From: an uncultured Collinsella sp.
GTDB taxonomy: Bacteria; Actinomycetota; Coriobacteriia; Coriobacteriales; Coriobacteriaceae
Assembly (NCBI GenBank): GCA_958354105.1
Contig: CATWVA010000006.1
Coordinates: 1-64,000, forward strand
DNA: 64,000 nucleotides
Direction: 5' to 3'
Shown: positions 44,246 through 53,799 of the stretch, piece after piece
How positions within the stretch are numbered: position 1 is the first letter of the stretch
How the letters are laid out: every line of letters starts with the position of its first letter
Translations under genes and position numbers: made by a program
Notes under the pieces: model-generated
What the model was told of the DNA's origin: nothing
What the model saw: only the letters and a program-made list of their open reading frames with translations
The model's database searches: none

Positions 44246-44452
44246 CAGCAATTGCAAGTGTAGCACCAGCAGGCTTTCGCGCAAGTATGCCGAGGGTAAT
44301 TTGTGGCGGAGATCAGTTGCCGAAACAACCACGTTCCCCACCCACCCCAAAGTGGCGCGCTTTTCGCGGCAAAGCCGCGAAACAGCGAAGGGGACACGTA
44401 TTCCCATCAACCTCGTCCTTCTCCGCGAGCCGACCTCAAGGCCGTAAACGCA

Positions 44453-44597
44453 GGGAATCCGGGGGCGTGACGGGGGTTTCTCTCCGGAACATTCCGCAGG
44501 ACGCAAAGAGGCTCCGCAGCGCGAAGCGCGATGCGGAGCCTCTTTGCATGTCCGAGGACGTTCCGGAGAGAAACCCCCGTCACGCCCCCGGATTCCC
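44453..44597. repeat. 145-nt two-tier palindrome, 38-bp outer arms
   Basis: Outer arms at 44453-44490 and 44560-44597 are perfect inverse copies (CCGGGGGCGTGACGGGGG core). Inner arms of 16 bp lie at 44503-44518 and 44532-44547 with symmetrical 12-nt spacers and a small GCGC-GAA-GCGC tip. It fills the gap between the RFN leader and the groEL 3' end; the rest of 44251-44623 has nothing recognised. Confidence 0.9.
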
Positions 44598-44623
44598 GGT
44601 GGGAGTTCTAGACCTTGTCGGCC

Positions 44624-46261
44624 TTAGTACATACCGCCGCCCTGCTGACCAGCGGTAGCAGCAGCGATAGCGTCCTCAAGCTGAGTATTCTTGGGCACAT
44701 CGGAGACGGTAGCCTCGGTGATGAGGATCAGGCTGGCGACAGAAGCAGCGTTCTGCAGGGTGACGCGGCTGACCTTGACGGGGTCGAGGACGCCCATCTC
44801 AATCATGTCGCCCCACTCGCCGTTGGCAGAGTTGAGACCCTGGCCGGCGGGCAGCTCGGCAACCTTGTCGACCACGACAGCGCCCTCAAAACCAGCGTTC
44901 TTGGCGATGGTGGCGACCGGAGCAGTCAGAGCCTTCTTGACGATGTCGACACCGATCTTCTCCTCGGGGTCGTCGAGCTCAACGGCGTCGAGCGCAGGAG
45001 CAGCGTCCATGAAGGCGACGCCGCCACCGGCGACAATGCCCTCCTCGACAGCAGCGCGGGTAGCCTGCAGGGCGTCCTCGACGCGATGCTTGATCTCCTT
45101 GAGCTCGGACTCGGTAGCAGCGCCGACCTTGATGACGGCAACGCCACCGGAGAGCTTGGCCAGGCGCTCCTGGAGCTTCTCGCGGTCGAAGTCAGAGGTG
45201 GTGTTCTCCATCTCGCCCTTGATCTGAGCGATACGAGCGTCGATGGCCTCCTTGGAGCCAGCGCCGCCGACGACGACGGTGTTGTCCTTGGAGATGGTGA
45301 CGGACTTAGCGGTACCGAGCATATCTGCGGTGATGTCAGCGACTTTCACGCCCAGCTCGTCCAGGGCAGCCTGGCCACCGGTGAGGACGGCGATGTCCTC
45401 GAGGATGCGCTTGCGGCGATCGCCGTAGCCCGGGGCCTTGACGGCGCAGACGTTGAGGGCGCCACGGATCTTGTTGAGGACCAGGGTAGGCAGAGCCTCG
45501 CCATCGATGTCCTCAGCGATGATGAGCAGGCCACGGCCAGCGCGCTGAACAGCCTCGAGAACAGGCATGATGTCCTGGACGCTAGAGATCTTCTGGTCGG
45601 TGATGAGGATGTACGGATCCTTCATCACGGCCTCCATGCGGTCGTTGTCCGTGACGAAGTAAGCGGAGACGTAGCCCTTGTCGAACTGCATGCCCTCGAC
45701 GGTGTCGATGGTGATGTCGAACGTCTGGGAATCCTCGACGGTGATGACGCCGTCCTTGCCCACGACCTCCATGGCCTCGGCGATCTTCTCGCCGACCTCG
45801 GGGTCACCGGCGGAGATGGTACCGACGGAAGCAATCTGCTCCTTGGTCTCGACCGGCTTGGCCTGCTTCTTCATCTCGGCGACGGCGGCGTTGACAGCCT
45901 TGTCGATGCCGCGACGGATGGCCAGCGGGTTGGCGCCAGCGGCGACATTGCGCAGACCGTCGTTGACGATGGCCTGGGCGAGCAGGGTTGCGGTGGTGGT
46001 ACCGTCACCCACGGTGTCGTTGGTCTTGGTGGCGACCTCCTTCACCAGCTGAGCGCCCATGTTCTCGATGTTGTCCTCGAGCTCAATCTCCTTGGCGACA
46101 GAAACGCCGTCGTTGGTGATGGTCGGAGCACCGAACGTGCGCTGCAGCGCAACGTAGCGACCCTTGGGGCCCATGGTGACGGTAACGGCGTCGGCCAGAG
46201 TGTTGACGCCCTTGGCAAGCTTAGCGCGGGCATCGGTGTTGAACGTAATGTTCTTTGCCAT
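44624..46261 (-). CDS. groEL: Chaperonin GroEL
   Basis: 545 residues. MGPKGRYVALQRTFGAPTITNDGVSVAKEI, VGDGTTTATLLAQ (catalytic DGTTT loop) and AAVEEGIVAGGG are conserved. The C-terminus is short (GQQGGGMY) with a single GGM unit. It forms the double-ring folding chamber with GroES. The 97-bp groES-groEL gap is normal. Confidence 0.97.
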   Translation of the reverse strand: MAKNITFNTDARAKLAKGVNTLADAVTVTMGPKGRYVALQRTFGAPTITNDGVSVAKEIELEDNIENMGAQLVKEVATKTNDTVGDGTTTATLLAQAIVNDGLRNVAAGANPLAIRRGIDKAVNAAVAEMKKQAKPVETKEQIASVGTISAGDPEVGEKIAEAMEVVGKDGVITVEDSQTFDITIDTVEGMQFDKGYVSAYFVTDNDRMEAVMKDPYILITDQKISSVQDIMPVLEAVQRAGRGLLIIAEDIDGEALPTLVLNKIRGALNVCAVKAPGYGDRRKRILEDIAVLTGGQAALDELGVKVADITADMLGTAKSVTISKDNTVVVGGAGSKEAIDARIAQIKGEMENTTSDFDREKLQERLAKLSGGVAVIKVGAATESELKEIKHRVEDALQATRAAVEEGIVAGGGVAFMDAAPALDAVELDDPEEKIGVDIVKKALTAPVATIAKNAGFEGAVVVDKVAELPAGQGLNSANGEWGDMIEMGVLDPVKVSRVTLQNAASVASLILITEATVSDVPKNTQLEDAIAAATAGQQGGGMY

Positions 46262-46357
46262 GGTAGGTAATCCTCCAAAAGAAATGCGACTCGCGTCGCC
46301 GCTTCCGAGTCCTATGCGGCGGGCGCGTTCAAAGACGAATCAGAGATTCTGACGAGA

Positions 46358-46651
46358 CTAGGCCTCGACGACGGCGTAGATGTCGTCGGCGCGCATCAGC
46401 AGATACTTCTCGCCGTCGACCTTGACCTCGTTGCCACCGAACTTACCGTAGATGACAACGTCACCGACCTTGACGTCCATGGGGATGCGCTCACCCTTGT
46501 CGTTGACCTTGCCAGCGCCAACGGCAACGATGGTGCCGCGCTGCGGCTTCTCCTGAGCGTTGCTGGCGATATACAGACCAGAAGCGGTCTTCTGCTCGGC
46601 CTCGTCGGGCTTGACCAGAACACGATCTGCAAGCGGCTTCAAAGACGACAT
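46358..46651 (-). CDS. groES: Co-chaperonin GroES
   Basis: 97 residues, with LADRVLVKPDEAEQKTASGLYI mobile loop region, GTIVAVGAGK and GDVVIYGKFGG. AAGGAGGAGACAAGC precedes the ATG. No CIRCE or HAIR operator was seen in 46652-46788; a weak promoter of TTGTAT-17-TACCAT form lies near 46715-46755. Confidence 0.96.
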   Translation of the reverse strand: MSSLKPLADRVLVKPDEAEQKTASGLYIASNAQEKPQRGTIVAVGAGKVNDKGERIPMDVKVGDVVIYGKFGGNEVKVDGEKYLLMRADDIYAVVEA

Positions 46652-46788
46652 GCTTGTCTCCTCCTTTTTGGGCCGCGCGGTTATGCCACGCGAATTAACC
46701 CTTTTTGTTTGCGTACGCGTTGAATGGTACCCACGAATGGCGGGTTATACAACACGGAGTCAAAAAATCTTATTTTTTGGCACTTAGA

Positions 46789-47001
46789 TTTTCTGAATGC
46801 CGGGGGATAACTTGTGCGCGGCTCCCGTGTGGCGCCGGAGGGGGCGGGATATAAGGTTTCCTGCTCGGGCAGTCCTGCTCGCACGAAGGCCACATTAAGT
46901 GGCCTTCGGCTCGTGCGGAACTCGCGATAAACCTTATATCCCGCCCCCTCCGGCGCCACACGGGAGCTGAGTCAACGTTATCGAGCCCGGCATTCAGAAA
47001 A
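46789..47001. repeat. 213-nt three-tier nested palindrome, 39-bp middle arms
   Basis: Outer 16-bp arms: 46789-46804 and 46986-47001. Middle 39-bp perfect arms: 46821-46859 and 46929-46967 (GGAGGGGGCGGGATATAAGG core). Inner 10-bp arms: 46884-46893 and 46899-46908. It lies between the groESL promoter region and the amidohydrolase 3' end. The rest of 47002-47158 has no gene. Confidence 0.92.
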
Positions 47002-47158
47002 GTCAGCGCAGCAAAATGGCGATGCGGATGGCATGCACAAGATGGGGGCACATTGTTGGGACGCACTCTTTTAAGTTGCGGTGGAATAGTTCCTGTTTTT
47101 GGGCTTGAAGGCCGATTTTAGGGACTATTTCACCGCAACTGAGGGGTGGGATGTGGGG

Positions 47159-48802
47159 TTAACGCTCGTAGACAAGGTTGCCTGCCAGGTAGGTGGCCTG
47201 AACTTTGGTGTCCTGGAGCTCTTGGGGGTCAATGGTGAGCGGGTTTTGGTCCAGGACTACTAGATCGGCGTATTTGCCGGGTTCCAGGCTGCCGAGGTTT
47301 TGCTCGTCGCCCGCTGCATAGGCGCTGCCCAGGGTGTAGTTGCGCAGAGCCGTTGCCGCATCGATACGCTCGCTCGGCAGCCAGCCGCCCTCGGGCCAGT
47401 GGCTTTTGGGGTCCTGGCGCGTGATAGCCGTGTAGAGCACGTTCATGCTGGTAACGGTCGTGATAGGGCTGTCAGTACCGAAGGCTTGGCGAATGCCGAG
47501 CTGTTTATAGGTCGCAAACGGCCACATGATGCGGCTGCGCTCCAAGCCCAGGTCGCGCTCCGGACCACCCGGGTCGAGCGTGATATGGCAGGGCTGGCTC
47601 GAGGCGACCACGTTGAGCTTGCGCAGGCGGTCGATGTCCTCGGGCAGGAGGTTCTCCAGATGCTCGAGTGTGTTATGGCCGTGCTGGGGCAGGCCGTACA
47701 GGTCGGCGGCCTCCTCAAAGATATCGAGCGCGGCATGAATCGCACCGTCGCCGATGACGTGGATGCGCACGGTGTGGCCGCGCTCCGCAGCCGCCAGAAC
47801 CAGCTTACGCATGCGCTCGGCAGGAACTGTCAGACGGCCCTGGTCGCCCGGGAAGCGCGGATTGGTATAGGGCTCGGTGAGATACGCCGTGTGTTCGCTC
47901 GACACGCCGTCGAAGAACTGCTTAAAGCCCGGTGCCGAGAGCAGCATATTGTTCGCGTAACGTGCCTGCAGCTCTTCCAAGCGCGACTGGTCATCCAGCA
48001 GCGTGGGGAACAGATGGGCTCGGATGTCCAACTTGCCGGCTGTTTGCAGTTTGTCGTAGACGTCGTCGCGGATAAAATCGCAGCCCGGCATGGGCATGAG
48101 CGACATATCGCATATCGAGGTGATGCCCTGCTCGGCCATACGCCTCATTTGATCGGCGTAAGCGCTTGCAATGCGATCCTCCCCCAGCCACTCAAGGCAG
48201 CGCGGCAGCAACTGCATGGCAGCCGCCTCGTGAGCAATGCCCGTGAGCTCGCCGTTTGCGTACTTGTCGTAGCTGCCGCCCGCTGGCGGCTCACTGTCGC
48301 GCGTCACGCCGAGTGCCTCGAGTGCGCGGCTGTTGAGCCACAGCGTGTGTCCGTCGCCCGAATACATAACACAGGGACGATCGGGGAAGGCTGCATCGAG
48401 CGACGCTTTGGTGGGATGCTCGGGCGGGTCCCAACGGTAGTCGCGCCAGCCCTGTGTCACAACCCAGGCGTCATCGGGCAGGTCCTGGGAAAACTCGCGC
48501 GCATGCTGCACCAGTGCCGCCTCTGACGTGCCCATATCCATGAGCATGTACGGCGAGGAGCCGACCGAGGTATGGAAAAAGTGCAGGTGCGCGTCATGGA
48601 AACCGGGGCAGACAAACTGCTCGCCGTAGTCGATAACCGGCGTGGCGGCAGGCGCGGCGGCAATCACGTCATCGGGCGCACCGACTGCGACGATACGGTC
48701 GCCTGCGATGGCAATCGCCAGCTCGCGGGCGGTATCGATGCCGTCTTGCGCGGTAAAGACGTTCTTGGAGCGGATAATCCGATCGATATGTTGCATGGGC
48801 AT
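47159..48802 (-). CDS. Amidohydrolase family protein (YtcJ-like)
   Basis: 547 residues. The HxH metal pair is in FVCPGFHDAHLHFF (HDAHLH); RIHVIGDGAIH, LEHLENLLP and the late Asp of QAFGTDSPITT complete the metal site. The C-terminus returns to the small beta domain (GSLEPGKYADLVVLDQNP). Members hydrolyse amide bonds of unknown substrates. Three adjacent ATGs (48808, 48802, 48796) are possible; 48802 is chosen. It is divergent from the M20 gene. Confidence 0.85.
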   Translation of the reverse strand: MPMQHIDRIIRSKNVFTAQDGIDTARELAIAIAGDRIVAVGAPDDVIAAAPAATPVIDYGEQFVCPGFHDAHLHFFHTSVGSSPYMLMDMGTSEAALVQHAREFSQDLPDDAWVVTQGWRDYRWDPPEHPTKASLDAAFPDRPCVMYSGDGHTLWLNSRALEALGVTRDSEPPAGGSYDKYANGELTGIAHEAAAMQLLPRCLEWLGEDRIASAYADQMRRMAEQGITSICDMSLMPMPGCDFIRDDVYDKLQTAGKLDIRAHLFPTLLDDQSRLEELQARYANNMLLSAPGFKQFFDGVSSEHTAYLTEPYTNPRFPGDQGRLTVPAERMRKLVLAAAERGHTVRIHVIGDGAIHAALDIFEEAADLYGLPQHGHNTLEHLENLLPEDIDRLRKLNVVASSQPCHITLDPGGPERDLGLERSRIMWPFATYKQLGIRQAFGTDSPITTVTSMNVLYTAITRQDPKSHWPEGGWLPSERIDAATALRNYTLGSAYAAGDEQNLGSLEPGKYADLVVLDQNPLTIDPQELQDTKVQATYLAGNLVYER

Positions 48803-48964
48803 CCCCATCTCTGGCAGGAAATTCAACACCCCCGAGTGTACTCCCCCGCCCTTGTAACAAAACCCCAAGCGGCAAACGGCAACTTTACCAGCCCTAGCGG
48901 CAGGTGGCATACTGGAGAGAGCCTGTACGATTTTGCGATCAACCCAGCAAGGAGCAAATCGACC

Positions 48965-50428
48965 ATGACGAAGACCAAGGCACAGCAGATTATGGCGGCA
49001 ACCGAGGTTCGCGCGGCAGACGACGTCACCGCAGCCATCCAAGATATCGCTGCCGAGTTTGAGCCCTATATCATCAAGCAGCGCCGACACTTCCATAAGC
49101 ACCCGGAGCTGAGCCTCGCCGAGGAGCGCACGACTTCTGACATCGCCAACCAGCTCGATGCCATGAATATCCCCTACGAGCGTCCCCTCAAGACGGGCCT
49201 TGTGGCGACCCTTCGCGGCACCGCGCCCGACGCCTACCGCGAGGACGGCACGCCACGCCGCCGCATCCTGCTGCGCGCCGACATCGACGCCCTGCCCGTC
49301 ACCGAGCAGACCGGCGAGGAGTTCGCCAGCGTCAACGAGGGCTGCATGCACGCCTGTGGCCATGATTGCCACATCGCCATGATGCTCGGCACGCTGCAGA
49401 TCCTGCGCCATATGACCGACGACATCCACGGCGAGGTCCGCATCGTCTTCCAGCCCAGTGAGGAAAACGGCCAGGGCGCGAAACTCATGATCGGCACGGG
49501 CGTGCTCGACGGCGTCGATGGTGCCTACGCCGCGCATATCTGGAGCGAGGTTGACGCCGGCACCGTAAGCTGCGAGCCCGGTCCGCGCATGGCCAATACC
49601 GACTGGTTCCGCATTGATGTCCGCGGCACCTCGTGCCATGGCGCCATGCCCCAACGCGGCCACGACGCCGTTATGGTTGCCGCCGAGATCGTCAACGCCC
49701 TGCAGACCATCGTTTCGCGCGAGATCAGCCCCTATGAGCCGGCTGTCATCACCGTCGGCGAGCTGCACGGCGGCACCGCGCGCAACGTTATCGCCGGCAC
49801 GGCCTACCTCGCCGGCACGGTGCGCACCTACGGAGATTCGACCCACGAGGAAATGCCGGAGCTTATGCGCCGCATCGTGGAACATACCGCGGCCGCCTTG
49901 GGCGCCGAGGCAGAGCTCACCGACTACACCATCGCCAATTATAAGGTCGAAAACGATGCCGCCTCGAGCGAGCGCTGCCGCCAGGCAGTAATCAAATGCC
50001 TGGGCCCCACCGGCCAAGGCCATTATCGCGGCACACTCTCGGGTGAGGATTTTTCGGAGTACCTGCGCCGCGTACCGGGCGTGCTCGCCTTTGTTGGCAC
50101 GCGCAACCCCCAGATTGGCGCCACGTACGCCCAACATTCTTGCTTCTACAAGATTGACGAGTCGGTACTGGCCAAGGGCTCCATGGTGGCCGCCCAATAT
50201 GCCATCGACTTTTTGGCCGAGCCCACACAAGAAGAGCTCGACGGCCCCACGATTGCCGCGGTCGCCGAGACCAATCCCGACCTGGCAGCCAAACTGCGCT
50301 CTGCCAAGGCCACGGCCGCCGAGGCCCGCGACGCCATGCACGATGCCCGCACCGCCCGACACGCCGCAATCAAGGGCATCCACGACGCTCGCGCTGCTGC
50401 ACGCCGCGAGGAGAAGCACGACGAGTAG
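48965..50428 (+). CDS. M20 metallopeptidase / amidohydrolase (IAL-HipO type)
   Basis: 487 residues. RRHFHKHPELSLAEERT is the family start; LLRADIDALPVTEQTG, EGCMHACGHDCHIAMMLG and FQPSEENGQGAKLMI carry the metal ligands and catalytic Glu. A ~60-residue Ala/Arg-rich coiled tail (about 425-487) is extra compared with typical ~390-residue members. It probably deacylates N-acyl amino acids. AAGGAG precedes the ATG. Confidence 0.9.
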   Translation: MTKTKAQQIMAATEVRAADDVTAAIQDIAAEFEPYIIKQRRHFHKHPELSLAEERTTSDIANQLDAMNIPYERPLKTGLVATLRGTAPDAYREDGTPRRRILLRADIDALPVTEQTGEEFASVNEGCMHACGHDCHIAMMLGTLQILRHMTDDIHGEVRIVFQPSEENGQGAKLMIGTGVLDGVDGAYAAHIWSEVDAGTVSCEPGPRMANTDWFRIDVRGTSCHGAMPQRGHDAVMVAAEIVNALQTIVSREISPYEPAVITVGELHGGTARNVIAGTAYLAGTVRTYGDSTHEEMPELMRRIVEHTAAALGAEAELTDYTIANYKVENDAASSERCRQAVIKCLGPTGQGHYRGTLSGEDFSEYLRRVPGVLAFVGTRNPQIGATYAQHSCFYKIDESVLAKGSMVAAQYAIDFLAEPTQEELDGPTIAAVAETNPDLAAKLRSAKATAAEARDAMHDARTARHAAIKGIHDARAAARREEKHDE

Positions 50429-50568
50429 TCGATTCGCTGGCATCTCGCAGTCATAGCCACATCGCGATGTCAAAGCGGGGGCGGACGTATCGAAACGTCC
50501 GCCCCCGCTCATTCTTCAAGCGCTATTTCTACCATTTCTACCCCGTCCCCAAATGGCAGACGGCGTGG

Positions 50569-51861
50569 CTACTCGTCCTGAGGCTCCTCGTCGGAGCTTG
50601 GCTCGGACGCCGACTCAGGTGCAGGTGCAGGTGCCGGCTCAGGCTCAGGCTCAGGCTCAGATGCCGTCTCAGACTCGGGCGCCGGTTCAGGCTCGGGCGC
50701 CGGCTCAGGCTCGGGCGCGGGAACAGATGCAGGTGCAGGTGCCGGCGAAGCATCCGGAGCACCGTGACCCGAGGAAGCGGACTTCTTCTCGAAGGGCAAT
50801 ACAAAAGTCAGGACGTCGTCCTTGTCCTCGTCGGCCCACTCGCTTGCATAACGTGCAACCCAATAGCCAACGGCACGGTGCTTGAGCATCTTGCCAAAGA
50901 CCGTAAGAAATACGGTGACAAAAGCGACCAGCACCAGGAACAGCACGAGTGTGATGCCACCGCCGGTAACAAGCGCCTCAATAACCGTAGGACGATAGTA
51001 GTAGCTATACATACCGACAGAGGCAATGGCGCCAAAGACAACCGTCAAGATCCATGTGACAACGTTGGCGACCAGGCCCGTCAAAAACTCGGGAAGGAAC
51101 GAAGCACAGAACAGCTTGGTCTTGTTGTTCTTAAAGGCGGCCCAGACCTTATCGAGCGAAAACGCGCTCTCGACGCGACCGGTCACCGCAAAGTGCATCA
51201 CGGCGATGTCGGCGAACATCTTAAAGAAGACACCCAGAATCGCCGAGGCAATTAGCGCCAGGACAAGCAGGCCGAGCGAACCGAACAGCGCAGCCTCGAG
51301 CGCATAAGAGCCGTAATAAGAATACGAGCCCGCGGCGCCAATTACCACGCCCTCCACCAGCGAAAGCACTACACCGATAACGGGAATGGCAGCGATAACC
51401 TCGAGCACGACCGAAATAACGCTCGAAAAGACTCCGAGACCAAACGACGTGGAACGCATGAGTGGACGGTCCATGCCGTCATCGACCTTGAGCGAAAGAT
51501 CACGACCCCACTCGATGCCAAAGCCCGAACCGCACACGCTCGCAATGCAAGCTGCCAAAAAGCCGATGGCAGCCGCAATGCCGCCAATAACGGGAATAAA
51601 CAACACGAGCACCGACACAACGCAAATCAGCGCCGGCAAAAAGGCAATCTGGCACACGCGCTGCAGCACGCCCGGAGTCTTGGTCATATCCTCAAACGCC
51701 TGAGCCACACAGCCCTTGGACGCGTTCATGGAAGGCTGAGGGACAAATTGCTGAGGCTGACCCTGAGGGGTGGAAGCTGCAGCACCAGCATTAGGAGCAC
51801 CACACGCGCCACAGAACTTGTCGTTATCGCCCATGGGAGCGCCACACTGCGAACAGAACAT
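50569..51861 (-). CDS. Zinc-ribbon membrane protein with Pro/Glu-rich tail
   Basis: 430 residues. The N-terminal zinc ribbon MFCSQCGAPMGDNDKFCGACGAP has two CxxC knuckles. A Gln/Pro linker leads to about seven hydrophobic segments (about 70-345). The last ~60 residues are repeated acidic Pro-Glu/Ala dipeptide runs. Such ribbon-plus-membrane proteins occur in many gut Actinobacteria without known function. Start at 51861 is spaced 9 nt from AAGGG; ATG at 51870 is the alternative. Confidence 0.8.
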   Translation of the reverse strand: MFCSQCGAPMGDNDKFCGACGAPNAGAAASTPQGQPQQFVPQPSMNASKGCVAQAFEDMTKTPGVLQRVCQIAFLPALICVVSVLVLFIPVIGGIAAAIGFLAACIASVCGSGFGIEWGRDLSLKVDDGMDRPLMRSTSFGLGVFSSVISVVLEVIAAIPVIGVVLSLVEGVVIGAAGSYSYYGSYALEAALFGSLGLLVLALIASAILGVFFKMFADIAVMHFAVTGRVESAFSLDKVWAAFKNNKTKLFCASFLPEFLTGLVANVVTWILTVVFGAIASVGMYSYYYRPTVIEALVTGGGITLVLFLVLVAFVTVFLTVFGKMLKHRAVGYWVARYASEWADEDKDDVLTFVLPFEKKSASSGHGAPDASPAPAPASVPAPEPEPAPEPEPAPESETASEPEPEPEPAPAPAPESASEPSSDEEPQDE

Positions 51862-52010
51862 CGAAATCATCCCTTCGTATCTTGAGCGAATCACCTGGAT
51901 CGCAAACGACGTCTTGTCATCATTATCACCCAATGTGAGGACAAATTCTCCTAGATGACGTATTTGCAACGCGCAGGGCGTTATTTGATTGTTAGACGAG
52001 CGCGCCCGCG

Positions 52011-53033
52011 TTAATTCGTTCCGCGGAAGCCCTTGCCGACGATCTCGGAGCTGTCGACGATCGTGATAAAGGCACCCGGATCGACTTCGCGCGCATAGCG
52101 GCGTAGTTGCACGGCCTCGCGACGGCTCAGCACGCTCATGATCACCGTCACGCACTTGCCCGAGAAGGCACCGTAGCCGCGGCTGATGGTCGCCGTGCGG
52201 TTGAGATGCTTGACGATAAACTCCTCGACCTTAAGGGGCTCGGAACAAATGACCGTGCAGACTTTGCGCAGATGAATGCTCTCAATGGCTTTGTCGACCA
52301 CAAGCGTCTTGGCAAACAGGCCGAGCACGCAATACAGGCCGACGCGCGGGCCATACAAAAAGGCCGCGATAGTTACGATGCCGATATCGACCAGCAGCAA
52401 CGCGCGGCCAATCTCGAGCGTGGTGCGGCGTTTGAGGATCATGGCCAGAATGTCCGTGCCACCCGTCGAGGCGCCAATATCGAAGACGATGGCGCTGCCG
52501 AGGGCCGGCAGAATCACGGCAAAGCACAGGTCGAGCCACATATCGCCCGTCATCGAGACATCGGTCGGGATAAAGAGCTCAAACAGCGAGACGTAGGCCG
52601 AAAGCGCAAACGAGGCGAAGACGCTCCACAGAATTGCCTTGCGCTCCAAAAAGATAAAGCCCAAGATGACGAGAACCGCGTTGATAATCCACATAAAGAC
52701 GCCGACGGGCAGGGTCGGGAACAGCGTGGAAAGAATGACCGACACGCCCGAGGTACCGCCGAAAGCAAAGTGATTAGGGGTTTTAAACGCAACGATGGCA
52801 AAGGCCGTAAGAATCAGGCCCAGATTGAGCTCGGCGAAAAAGCGTGGAAAGCCCGGCTCCTGGCTGCGCTTTTGGCCGGCACGCTCGCCGCGCTCGATAT
52901 CGGCGCGATCGACCACGCGCTCCATCGGCACCACGGGAGGACGATGCACCTCCTCGGCAGCACGCGATGCCGCCTCTGCCGCAGCGGCCTCAATCGCCCA
53001 TGCCTTGCTTTCTGTTTCGTGCTCGTCAGCCAT
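52011..53033 (-). CDS. YitT-family membrane protein (YitT + DUF2179)
   Basis: 340 residues. A charged N-terminal 65 residues precede about five transmembrane segments (GGTSGVSVILSTLFP and FDIGASTGGTDILAMIL are diagnostic). The C-terminal ~80-residue DUF2179 domain starts at VCTVICSEPLKVEEFIV. Function is unknown; related proteins are linked to membrane transport or stress. Confidence 0.88.
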   Translation of the reverse strand: MADEHETESKAWAIEAAAAEAASRAAEEVHRPPVVPMERVVDRADIERGERAGQKRSQEPGFPRFFAELNLGLILTAFAIVAFKTPNHFAFGGTSGVSVILSTLFPTLPVGVFMWIINAVLVILGFIFLERKAILWSVFASFALSAYVSLFELFIPTDVSMTGDMWLDLCFAVILPALGSAIVFDIGASTGGTDILAMILKRRTTLEIGRALLLVDIGIVTIAAFLYGPRVGLYCVLGLFAKTLVVDKAIESIHLRKVCTVICSEPLKVEEFIVKHLNRTATISRGYGAFSGKCVTVIMSVLSRREAVQLRRYAREVDPGAFITIVDSSEIVGKGFRGTN

Positions 53034-53146
53034 TACGGCAACCCCTCGTTAACAATTTGGAAACAATGCGCCCATTAGGGTAACGCGGAACGCGGCAATT
53101 GCAACCCTTAGTTAGACGAGCGGTATGACTACATCGGGAGCGTACA

Positions 53147-53188
53147 AAAACGGCCGGCCACGCTTTTGCTTGCGCGGTCGGCCGTTTA
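53147..53188 (-). terminator. Asp23 operon terminator
   Basis: AAACGGCCG and CGGCCGTTT form a long stem followed by TTTTTG on the minus strand, beyond the repeat element that abuts the asp23 stop codon. Confidence 0.75.
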
Positions 53189-53189
53189 A

Positions 53190-53241
53190 CGTTTTCGCAG
53201 ATAAAACCTGCCAAAACAAACCTGTCCCCTTTTGGAAGGTT
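53190..53241 (+). repeat. Dispersed hairpin element, copy 2 (abuts asp23 stop codon)
   Basis: Same order of blocks as copy 1 (CGTTTTCGCAGATAAAACCT, loop AACCTGTCCC, closing TTGGAAGGTT). The asp23 stop codon TAA (53240-53242) again overlaps the stem end. Confidence 0.8.
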
Positions 53242-53755
53242 ATTCGTGCTGGCTGGTGCGGCGCTCGTACTCCTCGGGGGTGATGACATCCTCGATGCGC
53301 AGGTTGACGCCCGCCACCTCAAGGCCGGTCATCGCGGCAAGGCGCTCGGTGACACGTTCCTTGACATCGTCGAAAATCGCGGGCGCATAGGCGCCGTACT
53401 CGATGATGACGGAGATGTTGACGACCACGCGATTGTCATCGGTGACCTCGACCGTCACGCCCTTGGTCAGATTCTCGGCACCAAACTGCTCCTGCACAAA
53501 GTGCATGAGGTTACCCTTCATGCCCAGAACGTGCGGAACCTCGCGGGTGGCCATGGCAACGATCTTCTCGATCACGCCGTTGGAATAGGTGAGCGAGTCC
53601 TCGGACTCGTCCGCTTCCTCGTCGTCCTCATCCGTATCGGACTCGGCCTCGACGAGGGCCTCGTCCTCGAGCGTCACATCCTCAGCTTCGGCGACGACCG
53701 CCTCGTTCTCCTCGAGCTCGGTATCGGCTACATCGACCTTCGTATTAAAAGCCAT
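53240..53755 (-). CDS. Asp23/Gls24 family envelope stress protein
   Basis: 171 residues. An acidic N-terminal ~55 residues precede the Asp23 domain (IEKIVAMATREVPHVLGMKG, VTVEVTDDNRVVVNISVIIEYGAYAPAIFDDVKERV). It is normally membrane-tethered by AmaP, which is encoded two genes upstream here. Confidence 0.92.
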   Translation of the reverse strand: MAFNTKVDVADTELEENEAVVAEAEDVTLEDEALVEAESDTDEDDEEADESEDSLTYSNGVIEKIVAMATREVPHVLGMKGNLMHFVQEQFGAENLTKGVTVEVTDDNRVVVNISVIIEYGAYAPAIFDDVKERVTERLAAMTGLEVAGVNLRIEDVITPEEYERRTSQHE

Positions 53756-53799
53756 GGTTCCTCCTTATGCCTGCCGCGCATGCGACAGTCGAATACATA

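Noticed and set aside
44615..46270. A 551-codon plus-strand frame over groEL
   Set aside because: It is the antisense of groEL, with no recognisable protein composition and no ribosome binding site.
47159..50512. A 1117-codon minus-strand frame spanning the amidohydrolase and the opposite M20 gene
   Set aside because: Only 47159-48802 has amidohydrolase motifs. The upstream part is antisense to the M20 gene, which has intact metal motifs, and reflects high GC with few antisense stops.
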